Shown in pieces: positions 35,404 through 44,551 of a DNA stretch of 64,000 nt. The notes below the pieces were generated by a model. That model searched no databases. It was not told the DNA's origin and saw only the letters and a program-made list of their open reading frames with translations. Every line of letters begins with the position of its first letter. Position 1 is the first letter of the stretch. Source of the DNA: Paraclostridium ghonii (GTDB taxonomy: Bacteria > Bacillota > Clostridia > Peptostreptococcales > Peptostreptococcaceae). Location: NCBI RefSeq assembly GCF_030815085.1, contig NZ_JAUSWG010000006.1, one strand, 5' to 3'. Position numbers and translations under genes: made by a program.

Positions 35404-36768
35404 GTGAAAAGAAGAGATATTATAGAATTTGAGATAGATAAAATGGAGTTTGGAGGAACTTCAATAAGTCGTTTAGGAAATAGAGACATATATATGAAAG
35501 GTGGAATAACTGGACAAAAAGTTAAAGCGTCAGTTAAAAAAACTAAAAGTGGAAAAGCAGATGTAAAAATGATGGAACTTTTAGAAAGTTCACCGTTAGA
35601 AACAGAAATACCATGCAAACACTTTAATGTATGTGGTGGATGTAGTATGTTATCAGTGCCTTATGAAAAGCAACTAGAAATAAAAGAAAGACAAGTAATG
35701 GATTTATTTTTAGAACAAGATATATTTGGATTTAATTTTCAAGGAATTGAAAGAAGTCCTAAGACTAAAGAATATAGAAACAAAATGGAGTACACATTTG
35801 GAGATGAAATGAAAGATGGTCCATTAACTTTAGGTTTGCATAAAAAAGGTAAACATATTGATATTTTAACTGTTGATGGATGTTTTTTAGTGGATAATGA
35901 CTTTATAAAAGTTTTAACATCTACAGTAGAGTATTTCAATGAAAAAAATATACCGTACTACAGAAATATGAGCCATAAAGGATATTTAAGAAATCTTGTA
36001 GTAAGAAAAGGTATAAATACAAGTGAAATGATGGTCAATATTGTTACATCATCTCAAGAAGATTTTGATATGACAGATTACAAAGACATGTTATTAAATC
36101 TTGACTTAGATGCAGATTTGGATAGTATATTACACACAATAAATGATGGTCTAGCAGATGCAGTTAATTGTGATGAGTTAAGAGTTTTACATGGAAGAGA
36201 TTATATCCAAGAAGAAATTTTAGGTCTTAAATTTAAGATATCTCCATTCTCATTCTTCCAGACAAACACTAAAGGTGCTGAAGAATTATACAAAATAGCT
36301 AGAGAGTTTGTCGGGGAACATAATGATAAAATAGTATTTGATTTATATAGTGGTACAGGAACAATAGGACAAGTTATGGCTGAAAAAGCTAAAAAGGTTT
36401 ATGGTATAGAGATTATAGAAGAAGCAGTAGATGCTGCAAATAAAAATGCTAAATTAAACAATTTAACAAATTGTGAATTTATAGCAGGAGATGTAGCTAA
36501 AACAGTTAATAAATTAAAGGCTAAACCAGATATAATAATTGTAGACCCTCCAAGACCAGGAGTTCATAAGGATGCTATAAGAGATATATCAAAGTTTGAT
36601 TCTAAAGAGATAGTTTATATATCTTGTAATCCTAAAACTTTAGTATTAGATTTAGTTGAGTTTAAAAAATATGGATATAAAGTAGAAAAAGTTAAGTGTA
36701 TGGATATGTTCCCAAATACGCCTCATGTGGAGACGATAGTAGGAATACGTCGCGGAGATACCTTATAA
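35404..36768 (+). CDS. rlmD: 23S rRNA (uracil-C5)-methyltransferase RlmD family
   Basis: The 454-residue enzyme has an N-terminal TRAM domain (about residues 3-60), cysteines for a 4Fe-4S cluster (CKHFNVCGGCSM at about 72-83), the SAM fold (FDLYSGTGTIGQVMA), and the catalytic IVDPPRPGVHK and YISCNPKTL with the nucleophilic cysteine. The C-terminus is FPNTPHVETIVGIRRGDTL. The start is GTG with GGAGGA upstream. The last codons use CGT, CGC and ACC, rare in this AT-rich gene set. The conserved HVET region of rum/rlmD genes is a known integration target for conjugative elements, and element remains begin right after this gene. Confidence 0.93.
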   Translation: MKRRDIIEFEIDKMEFGGTSISRLGNRDIYMKGGITGQKVKASVKKTKSGKADVKMMELLESSPLETEIPCKHFNVCGGCSMLSVPYEKQLEIKERQVMDLFLEQDIFGFNFQGIERSPKTKEYRNKMEYTFGDEMKDGPLTLGLHKKGKHIDILTVDGCFLVDNDFIKVLTSTVEYFNEKNIPYYRNMSHKGYLRNLVVRKGINTSEMMVNIVTSSQEDFDMTDYKDMLLNLDLDADLDSILHTINDGLADAVNCDELRVLHGRDYIQEEILGLKFKISPFSFFQTNTKGAEELYKIAREFVGEHNDKIVFDLYSGTGTIGQVMAEKAKKVYGIEIIEEAVDAANKNAKLNNLTNCEFIAGDVAKTVNKLKAKPDIIIVDPPRPGVHKDAIRDISKFDSKEIVYISCNPKTLVLDLVEFKKYGYKVEKVKCMDMFPNTPHVETIVGIRRGDTL

Positions 36769-36908
36769 TCCTATAATTCACGTACTTTATGGTTTTTTAT
36801 TTTAACACAAATGGGGATGATTTTAGAAATAAAGGGGGCATTCATGGGGGTAAGGTAAGAGTTGGTATTTAAAGTGGCGTGAGTGAATATGCTAATATTA
36901 ATTTAATA

Positions 36909-36976
36909 TGAAATAGAAATAAACTATGAAAAAGAGCTTGATAAGCTAATAATTTCATAGTCTATTTCTGTTTTAT
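36909..36976 (+). terminator. Terminator-like hairpin downstream of rlmD
   Basis: GAAATAGAAATAAACTATGAAA pairs, with a five-base bulge, with TTTCATAGTCTATTTC, followed by TGTTTTA. It may end the rlmD transcript or the minus-strand regulator remnant. Confidence 0.6.
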
Positions 36977-36991
36977 AAAGCATAAAAAATA

Positions 36992-37215
36992 TTATATTTT
37001 ATTTCTATCCTTAAAAACAAAAAATCTTTCAAATTTACATCCAAGAGCTTCAGTAACTTGCTGGAGCTCTTTTTCTGAGAAGTTATCACGAGTAAGTTTG
37101 TTGGATAGTTTTGGTTAGTAGTTCCAATTAATTTTGCAAGTTCAGATATAGGGATTTTTTTGCGTTTTATTAAAATACGAATTTCGTAGCCCGTTGTTAA
37201 AGCTATTGAGTTTCA
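36992..37215 (-). pseudogene. Frameshifted XRE-type HTH regulator
   Basis: Two parts in different minus-strand frames join to one HTH protein. The first reads YEIRILIKRKKIPISELAKL then IGTTNQ; the second reads KLSNKLTRDNFSEKELQQVT then EALGCKFERFFVFKD and a stop. The join at about 37110 needs one base change. The start is also lost or shifted. This order beside parA remains is usual in integrative elements. Confidence 0.8.
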
Positions 37216-37320
37216 CCACTCTTAATAATAACAATATACACTTTTTAATGTAATTTATAAATAAACACAAATGAAATCAAAAAAGACAAAATTAATTTTG
37301 GGAAGGTGGAGGTTAAAAAT

Positions 37321-38018
37321 ATGAGTAAAGTGATAGCAATAATTAATCAAAAATGGGGGTGGCTAAAATGGCAACAGCTTCAAACTTAGGATATGCTTTA
37401 TCTGAAATGGGAAAGAACGTTTTACTTATAGACTTTGATCATCAGAGCGGTTTAACTGTGTGTGTTGATTATGATAACCATGATAGTATTAATACTACAA
37501 TATATAAGCTAATGACATTGGCTATTTAAGAAAAAGGTTTACCTGAAAAAGATGAATATGTTTTTTTAACAGAAAGTATAGACCTTATTCCTTATAACTT
37601 GGAAGTATCTGCAATATAAATAGCGCTTATTAATATCATGAGTAGCGAAGTTGTTTTAAAGTATAGTATGGATGAAATTAAAAAAGATTATGTTTATGTT
37701 ATTATTGATTGTTCTCCATCCCCTGGAATGATAGAAATTAATGTTCTTGCAGCTTGTGACAGTGTTATTATACTAGTTACTCCTCAGTATCTTTCAGATA
37801 AAGGATTAAAGTTGTGGTTAAGAAATATTATAAGAGTTAAAAAGAGGATTAATTCTAAAATTCAGGTTGATAGAATTCTTCTTACAATGTATTCAGACAG
37901 GATGAAGTTACCAAAGGAAGTGTTAGCGATTACACAAGAATCATACAGAAGGCCTATCCATATCTTTGAAAGCAAGATACCAACATCAGTGAAGGTCAGA
38001 GAAGCAAAAGCACCATAG
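37321..38018 (+). pseudogene. Decayed ParA-type partition ATPase
   Basis: The gene starts MSKVIAIINQK, then a frameshift in the Walker A loop leads to MGVAKMATASNLGYALSEMG, where the usual KGGVGKTT has become GVAKMA. In-frame stops follow (after TIYKLMTLAI and EVSAI). The rest (VYVIIDCSPSPGMIEINVLA, VTPQYLSDKGLKLWLRNI, RIPTSVKVREAKA-like end) is a well-kept ParA C-terminal part. It cannot yield active ParA. It is the clearest trace of a former plasmid-like or integrative element. Confidence 0.9.
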
Positions 38019-38081
38019 AATATGATCCTAAGAATAAAGTTTCAATAGCATATGGGATTTTGAAAAGGAGGTAATATCACT

Positions 38082-39024
38082 ATGAGTGAAAAAAAGTTAA
38101 TGAGTTTAGCAACTATGTCTGAAGAAAATACAGAAAAAAAGAAACTACTAATCAAACTGAAATAGATATATAAATGTTTTTAGCTTTTGAAAATCATCCG
38201 TTTAAACCTCGTACGGTAAACTCTTTGAAAATATGGTGAGAAGCATTATGGAACTTGGAGTTATTTCTCTCATTATTGTAAGAACTAAGGATAAAGAGTA
38301 TGAAATTTTATCTGGTCATAATGGAGTAAATGCTGATAAAATTGTTTAATTATTAAAAGTACCAGTAATAATTAAAGAAAATCTTGAAAATGAAGAAGTA
38401 ATGCATATTGTAACTGAGACGAATCTTATGCAATATTTTTTTAGTGATATGCTTTATTTTGAAAGAACATCATAAAGAATTAGATTCTTAAGGTAAAAGA
38501 ACAGATATTTTAAAAGAGATAGAAATCCTGTTAAAAGCAAATGAAATCAGGAATGAAGAAAATTCTCTGCAAGTTAGAGAGAAGCTGGCTAGTGTAGATG
38601 AAACAGTTAAAACTTATAATCTTTCAGGGAGATCAGTATCTAGGTATTTAAGAATGTGAAATCTTACAAAGGAATTAAAAGATAGATTAGATATAGAAGA
38701 AATACCTTTTACAGCTTCAGTTACTCTTTCATATCTAACAAAAGAAGAACAATATATTGTAGAACTAATTCTTTCTGAACATAACTTTAAGGTGGACATG
38801 AAAAAAGCAGAAGTACTTAGGAATTATTAAGATAGTAAGAAACTAGATGGAAAAATAGTTTATGCAATTCTTTGAGGAGAGTTAGATAAGAAGCAAAACC
38901 AAATAAGTAAGTAACTATTAAATTGAAACCTAAGCTTATCAATAAATTTTTTACACAAGAGACTAAATATTCTGAAATTAAAGAAGTTATTGAAAAAACT
39001 TTGGAATTATATTTCAAATCGTAA
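38082..39024 (+). pseudogene. Decayed ParB-type partition protein
   Basis: After a good AAGGAGG site, MSEKKLMSLATMSEENTEKK begins a ParB-like protein broken by several frameshifts and stops. Recognisable pieces in order are FENHPFKP, LFENMVRSIMELGVISLIIV, KEYEILSGHNGVNADKIV, VPVIIKENLENEEVMHIVTE, LTKELKDRLDIEEIPFTASV, and a tail KEVIEKTLELYFKS. The GHN.VNA motif is the ParB nuclease-like signature. It follows the parA remnant directly. Confidence 0.85.
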
Positions 39025-39040
39025 GGGAAGGTAGTTTTGA

Positions 39041-39240
39041 ATGAGTACATTCAAAGAGGTAAAAGAAATTTAATAATATTTTACTGCAACAGAGGTAATA
39101 TGGAGAATTTTATTAAAGAAATACAAAAAGAGAGCATACTCATATTGAGTTACACAAATCTATAGATGATTATTTTTGATGGTCATGCCATAAGTGGTAT
39201 TTGAAGAGTAGTCTGTTTTACTTTGTATATAAATTCTTAG
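39041..39240 (+). pseudogene. Possible start of a third element gene, decayed
   Basis: MSTFKEVKEI then stops; the sequence resembles the first residues of the CHC2 zinc-finger/primase-like proteins that follow parB in Tn1549-type elements. Beyond, only scattered short frames remain. The family guess rests mainly on the nine first residues and the position. Confidence 0.3.
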
Positions 39241-39746
39241 AAAAGAATAAGTAGTACAAATTATGATCTAATATGAAAATATAATTATCGAGTTCTTTTT
39301 TGCAATGCTACTCTTTTTATAGCCTATAAATTACTGTATAAAATAGCACGGATATATAGTAAATGTTATTTATATAATCAATACAAAAATAAACACGAAT
39401 TGACAAATAATTGACAAATAATAAAAAGTAATATAATATATTTAGTATATAATTGACAAAAAATGGAATTATTTATACTGTTATTAAGATATAAACTATA
39501 TGATTATTAACTTTAAGAATACATAATCGTATGAGTAGTGTAGAAAATCAACAGTATTAGACAAAAAATAAAAAAGTCTCAGTTTTATCTTTAAATGGGG
39601 TGTGAAATATAGTGCTTAATAATTGATATGCAGTTAATCTGATTTTAAATTAATTAATATTATATTAAATTTAGGTAGTTATATAATCATAAATGAATAG
39701 TTAAAGTATATTTTAATCAAATTTATAATTTTTTGGGGGAGAAAAA
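39241..39746. other. Upstream region of the biosynthetic cluster
   Basis: This AT-rich, gene-free stretch has three TTGACA boxes (39400, 39411, 39453), with the sequence AATTGACAAA(T/A) repeated, and -10-like TATAAT at 39432 and TATACT at 39474. About 270 bases separate the last box from the first cluster gene, so a long leader is expected. I see no terminator or riboswitch in that leader. Confidence 0.5.
39400..39479 (+). promoter_or_regulatory. Tandem promoter-like boxes before the PKS cluster
   Basis: TTGACA at 39411 with TAATAT at 39434 gives a 17-base spacer. TTGACA at 39453 with TATACT at 39474 gives a 15-base spacer. The repeated AATTGACAAATA may also be an operator. They are the only consensus-like -35 boxes in this interval. 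Confidence 0.5.
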
Positions 39747-40460
39747 ATGACGAGATTTAAGTTGTTTTGTGTACCATATGCAGGCGGATCAGCTATGGTT
39801 TATAGTCAATGGAGAAAATATATGAAAGATAAAATTGAAATAGTACCTATAGAATTAAAGGGAAGAGGCATGAGATTAAATGAAGCTCATTATAATTTAA
39901 TTGAAGATGCGATTGAAGATGTTTTTAGAGTAATAAAAGAAAATATAGAGGGATGTGATTATGCAATATTTGGACATAGTATGGGAAGTTTAATTGCATA
40001 TGAAGTTTACCAGAGAATTATAGAAGAACAAATTCAGATGCCAAAGCATATGTTTTTTTCTGGTAGACAGGCACCCAGTATAGAACTTAAAACCCAATAT
40101 TATAAATTGGAAGAAGATAAGTTCTTAGAAGTAGTAAAAGAATACGGCGGATTTACAGATGACATTTTAAAAAGTGTTGAAATAATGAGATACTTCATTC
40201 CAATATTAAGAAATGATTTTAAGATTCTAGAAGAGTATAAATATAAAGAAAAAGTAAAAATTAGTGTAGGTTCATCGGTATTTATAGGAAGAGAGGATTC
40301 AGTTTCAATTTATGAAGTGCTTGAATGGCAAAATCACATAGAGGGTAAATGTGATATATACATGTTTAACGGAGGACATTTTTTTATTAAAAACAATCTT
40401 TTAGAGGTAACAAAAAGGATTTTAAATATTTTGAAAAATAAGGAGGTACAATATGAGTAA
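39747..40460 (+). CDS. Type II thioesterase
   Basis: The 237-residue alpha/beta hydrolase starts FKLFCVPYAGGSAMVYSQW, typical of GrsT/external thioesterases of NRPS and PKS clusters. It has the nucleophile GHSMGS with serine at residue 78 and the catalytic histidine in NGGHFFIK near the C-terminus. It removes aberrant acyl groups from carrier proteins or may release a product. Start: GGGGGAG upstream. It is the first gene of the cluster and overlaps the radical SAM gene by eight bases. No integrated thioesterase is seen in the window, so its role in release is open. Confidence 0.93.
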   Translation: MTRFKLFCVPYAGGSAMVYSQWRKYMKDKIEIVPIELKGRGMRLNEAHYNLIEDAIEDVFRVIKENIEGCDYAIFGHSMGSLIAYEVYQRIIEEQIQMPKHMFFSGRQAPSIELKTQYYKLEEDKFLEVVKEYGGFTDDILKSVEIMRYFIPILRNDFKILEEYKYKEKVKISVGSSVFIGREDSVSIYEVLEWQNHIEGKCDIYMFNGGHFFIKNNLLEVTKRILNILKNKEVQYE

Positions 40461-42051
40461 AACAATAGATTGCTTTTTTATCGGTTATAATCAGATGGAT
40501 GTTGCATCACATTTGAATATGTTAAAGGGCATGGGTGAAAACTCAGGTGCATTTCGAGATTTTAACTTAGATTTTGTATATTATGAAGATAAACCTTACA
40601 CAGCAGCAGAATTGTTTAATAGATTTCATAAAGAATCTAGAAAAGATGACTTTAATGAGTTCAATCTAGGCAATGTATTTAATTCAACTATAGCTTATTT
40701 AGGTACCTACCTACATAGGAGAGGCTTTAACTTTGACTACGTAAATTTTTTTCAAGAAGAAAAAGACTATCTTAGGGATAAATTAATAAGAGAAGAGATA
40801 CTAACAATAGTTATTCCAACTACCTTGTATGTTTCTCCATTACCCTTATTGGAAGTAATTTCATTTATAAGGAAATATAATAAGAGTTCAAAGATAATTT
40901 TAGGAGGACCATATATTTCATCTCAATACAGATCAAAAAGCAAAGATGGTCTAGCATACTTTTTTAGCATGTTAAATGCAGATATATATATTAATAGCTC
41001 TCAAGGAGAAACAACATTAGTTAATGTGATAAATAGAATTAAAAATAACTTGAGCTTTTATGATGTTCCAAATATTACATACAAATATAATGGAGAGTAT
41101 ATATCGACTAATATAGAAATTGAAAATAACACATTGGAAGACAATATGGTTGATTGGACATTATTTCAAGATAGATTAACTAATATGGTTAATATTAGAA
41201 CAGCAATATCATGCCCATTTTCATGTTCATATTGTGAGTATCCACAGCATGCTGGTAAATATCAGACAGTAGGAGTAGATGCATTAGAGAAAGAGTTAAA
41301 CTTATTAGCATCAACTGGTAAGGTAACTAGTATTATGTTTGTTGATGATACATTCAATGTACCTCCAGATAGGTTTAAAGAAATACTAAAGATGATAATC
41401 AGAAATAAATATGATTTCAGGTGGAATTCTTTCTTTAGATGCCAATTTGCTGATGAAGAAATGGTTTCTTTAATGAAGGAAAGTGGTTGTGATGGAGTAT
41501 ACCTTGGAATTGAATCAGGAAGTAATGAAATATTAAAAAACATGAATAAAATGGTTGAAGCAGACAAATATAGGAAGGGAATAGAACTATTAAAGAAGTA
41601 TGATATTAATATTCTTGTATCTACATTAATTGGGTTTCCAGGTGAAACAAATGAAACAGTAGCCGAAACGATAAAATTTATTGAAGAAGTAGAGCCAAGC
41701 TTTTTAAGAATACATCTCTGGTTTTGCTCCCAATTGGTTCCAATATGGGACAACCGTGAAAAGTATCAAATCCAGGGATCACAATTTGAATGGAAACATG
41801 CAACAATGAATACAATGCAAGCCTGCGAACATATAGAATATATGTTTAATAATCTTAAAAATACTAATTATATACCTCAATATAATTTTGATTTTGCAGG
41901 GGTAATAAATCTATTACACAGAGGAATGAAATTAGAAGATATTAAGAGTTTTATTAAATACTTTAATCAAGGGGTAAGGGAGAAAAATGGCCTAAAATGT
42001 AATATTTCTCAAGATACTGAAAGTAAGTTGAGAGAGCTTTGTAGATTTTAA
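40453..42051 (+). CDS. Cobalamin-type radical SAM protein, PhpK-like
   Basis: The 532-residue protein has an N-terminal B12-binding-like region (about 1-190; FFIGYNQMDVASHLNML at the start and KIILGGPYIS near 150) and a radical SAM domain. The cluster cysteines are C254, C258 and C261 in CPFSCSYC. It resembles the PhpK-annotated group of B12-dependent methyltransferase-like enzymes in biosynthetic clusters. A phosphorus substrate seems unlikely; a C-methylation or other carbon-centred step on a carrier-bound chain is more likely. Start follows GGAGG and overlaps the thioesterase gene, so translation is coupled. The resemblance is by eye, and the real reaction is unknown. Confidence 0.75.
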   Translation: MSKTIDCFFIGYNQMDVASHLNMLKGMGENSGAFRDFNLDFVYYEDKPYTAAELFNRFHKESRKDDFNEFNLGNVFNSTIAYLGTYLHRRGFNFDYVNFFQEEKDYLRDKLIREEILTIVIPTTLYVSPLPLLEVISFIRKYNKSSKIILGGPYISSQYRSKSKDGLAYFFSMLNADIYINSSQGETTLVNVINRIKNNLSFYDVPNITYKYNGEYISTNIEIENNTLEDNMVDWTLFQDRLTNMVNIRTAISCPFSCSYCEYPQHAGKYQTVGVDALEKELNLLASTGKVTSIMFVDDTFNVPPDRFKEILKMIIRNKYDFRWNSFFRCQFADEEMVSLMKESGCDGVYLGIESGSNEILKNMNKMVEADKYRKGIELLKKYDINILVSTLIGFPGETNETVAETIKFIEEVEPSFLRIHLWFCSQLVPIWDNREKYQIQGSQFEWKHATMNTMQACEHIEYMFNNLKNTNYIPQYNFDFAGVINLLHRGMKLEDIKSFIKYFNQGVREKNGLKCNISQDTESKLRELCRF

Positions 42052-42068
42052 TAAGGGGATGAGTAGAC

Positions 42069-44528
42069 ATGAGTTTGGATGAAACATTAGTAAGTAAGTT
42101 ATATAAGGCAGCTGAATCTGGAAACAAGCATATTACTTTTATTAAGAGTAAAAGTGAAGAAAATATGGTTTCATATGAAGACCTTTTTAAAAAGGCACAA
42201 ATGATTTTAAAACATTTACAATCATCTGGATTAAAAAAAGGTGATCAAGTAATAATACAATTAGGTGATAATGAATCTTTTTTATACACGTACTGGGCAT
42301 GTATTTTAGGTGGAATAGTGCCGATTCCCTTAGATTATATCAATAACAAAGAACAAATAAATAAATTAATTAGTATTTGTGATCAATTAAATGATTTTAG
42401 AATAGTTATAGAAGAAAGAAATTTCTTTTCGTTGCAAGATTCATTATTACAAAATAGTAGACTAAGTGATTTAAGTAAGATAGAAGGAAGAATATTATTT
42501 TTTAATAGTTTTAATGAAGATATAGGATTTGGGGATATATCTGAGGTAAATAAAGATGATATTGCGTTTATACAATATTCATCAGGATCAACTGGGAAAC
42601 CTAAAGGGGTAGTATTAACTCATGAGAATTTAATTACAAATATATTAGGTATGATTGAAACAGCAGAAATAACAGATGAAGATACATTTTTAAGTTGGAT
42701 GCCTTTATATCATGATATGGGACTAATAGGTTTACATCTAATGCCATTAGTAAAAAATATTAATCAATATAATATGCCTACTCAAACGTTTGTAAGAAGA
42801 CCTTTATTGTGGTTAGATAAAGTGACAGAAAAGAAAGCTACTATACTAGCTTCACCAAATTTTGGTTATAAATATTTATTATCAAAATATAAAAATGAAT
42901 TAGATTACGGATGGGATTTAAGAAATGTAAAAACAATATTTAATGGAGCTGAACCTATATCTGTTAGCTTATGCAAAAAATTCGCGGAAAGTTTAAAAAA
43001 ATATGGATTAAGAGAAGAAAGTATGTACACAGTTTATGGTCTTGCAGAAGCTAGTTTAGCAGTAGCATTTCCAAAGGCAGGAGAGCGAATCAAATCTGTG
43101 CAAGTTAGCAGGAAATCAGTGGGATTTGAAGAGGAGATAATAGAAGTATTTGATGGCGAAGATGTAGTAGAGTTTGCAGTTGAAGGACAGCCTGTTAAAG
43201 GTTGTGAATTTAGAATAGTTAATTCTAAGGATGAGATATTGCCAGAAAAATATATAGGAAATATACAAATTAAAGGTAATAATGTAACAAAGGGTTATTA
43301 TAAAAATTTAAATAATAAAGATTGTTTTTCAAAAGATGGATGGTTAAATACAGGTGATTTAGGTTTTATTAAAGATAATGATTTGGTTGTTACAGGACGA
43401 GAAAAAGATATTATAATTGTGCAAGGGCAAAATTATTATTTGCATGACATTGAACGAGTTGTGGAAGAGCTGGATGGAGTATCTATTGATGGAGTAGTTG
43501 CTTGCAGTGTTCAGTCACATGAAAATGAAGATGTGCTTGTGATATTTGTGAAAAATAGAAATATGAATGATGACTTTATTGAATTATGTAGAGATATTAA
43601 GAGAATAGTAAACAGAGAATTTGGAATTGTTGTTCATTCAATTATACCAGTGAAGGTTATTCCAAGAACCACAAGTGGAAAGATACAAAGATATAGGTTA
43701 GTAGAATCATATTATATTGATGAAGTGAGAGATTTAGAAGTTAAAATAAAAGAGTTGTTAAAAGAAAAAGAGTTAACGGCAAAAGATGACGATTATAATT
43801 ATGATTACATAGAAGAATGTTTAATAAAAATTTGGAGAAATGTTTTAAGAAACGATAATATTTCAATAGATGATAATTTTTTCGAAATTGGTGGTAATTC
43901 AACATTGCTCGTGGAGCTAATTGCAAATATTGACAAGGAATTTCCAAATAGAATATTAATAACAGATATGTTCAATAGAACTACTATAAGGCAAATTGCA
44001 GATTTTATTAGAGAAAAAAGTAGAGAAGTAAGTAATATAAGGAAACAAATAGTATTTAAGCCTGAAGTAACAAAAAAGTTTATAAATATGATTAAAGCAC
44101 AATCATTGGATATCTATGATTTTTTATGCGGTGTATTTATATTAACATTAACTAAAAATCATAATGATGTAGAGGTAGATGTTTATGCATTAGATAACGG
44201 CAAAGAGAAGTCTATAAAATTGGATATGTACAAACAAGATATATTTGAGTTGATAAGAGATATAACAAAACAAAAAAAATTAAATCCTGATTTATTGTGT
44301 GATTGTAGTAAAGATAATGAAAATAAAATATTGGCTTTAATAACAAACGAGGACGTTACTAATGAAGATGCAATAATAAATCGCTATGATAACATTATGT
44401 TTTTTGAGATAGAAAATGATGAACTACAATGTGTTTTTACAGCAAATCGAAATGTTAGCAAGGAAAAGAATGAAGAAATTTCAAATTCTTTTGATCAAAT
44501 GTTAAATATAATATTAGAAAATCAGTAG
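42069..44528 (+). CDS. Fatty acyl-AMP ligase - carrier protein with a C-terminal half-condensation domain
   Basis: The 819-residue protein begins with a fatty acyl-AMP ligase (about 1-575): YSSGSTGKPKGVVLTHENL, the LPLYHDMGLIG-like MPLYHDMGLIG, VYGLAEASLAVAF, TGDLGFIKDNDLVVTGREKD, and the terminal TTSGKIQR. A carrier domain follows, with its phosphopantetheine serine at S611 (EIGGNSTLL). It activates a fatty acid as adenylate and loads it on its own carrier, starting the chain. The last ~155 residues match only the C-terminal lobe of a condensation domain and lack HHxxxDG. It may be a docking platform. Start: ATG with GGGGATGAG upstream. Confidence 0.9.
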   Translation: MSLDETLVSKLYKAAESGNKHITFIKSKSEENMVSYEDLFKKAQMILKHLQSSGLKKGDQVIIQLGDNESFLYTYWACILGGIVPIPLDYINNKEQINKLISICDQLNDFRIVIEERNFFSLQDSLLQNSRLSDLSKIEGRILFFNSFNEDIGFGDISEVNKDDIAFIQYSSGSTGKPKGVVLTHENLITNILGMIETAEITDEDTFLSWMPLYHDMGLIGLHLMPLVKNINQYNMPTQTFVRRPLLWLDKVTEKKATILASPNFGYKYLLSKYKNELDYGWDLRNVKTIFNGAEPISVSLCKKFAESLKKYGLREESMYTVYGLAEASLAVAFPKAGERIKSVQVSRKSVGFEEEIIEVFDGEDVVEFAVEGQPVKGCEFRIVNSKDEILPEKYIGNIQIKGNNVTKGYYKNLNNKDCFSKDGWLNTGDLGFIKDNDLVVTGREKDIIIVQGQNYYLHDIERVVEELDGVSIDGVVACSVQSHENEDVLVIFVKNRNMNDDFIELCRDIKRIVNREFGIVVHSIIPVKVIPRTTSGKIQRYRLVESYYIDEVRDLEVKIKELLKEKELTAKDDDYNYDYIEECLIKIWRNVLRNDNISIDDNFFEIGGNSTLLVELIANIDKEFPNRILITDMFNRTTIRQIADFIREKSREVSNIRKQIVFKPEVTKKFINMIKAQSLDIYDFLCGVFILTLTKNHNDVEVDVYALDNGKEKSIKLDMYKQDIFELIRDITKQKKLNPDLLCDCSKDNENKILALITNEDVTNEDAIINRYDNIMFFEIENDELQCVFTANRNVSKEKNEEISNSFDQMLNIILENQ

Positions 44529-44551
44529 GTAACAAAGGTAGGGAGTTTATA

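Noticed and set aside
37638..38018. 126-codon frame as an intact small gene
   Set aside because: It is the C-terminal part of the broken ParA gene; the earlier parts lie in other frames with stops.
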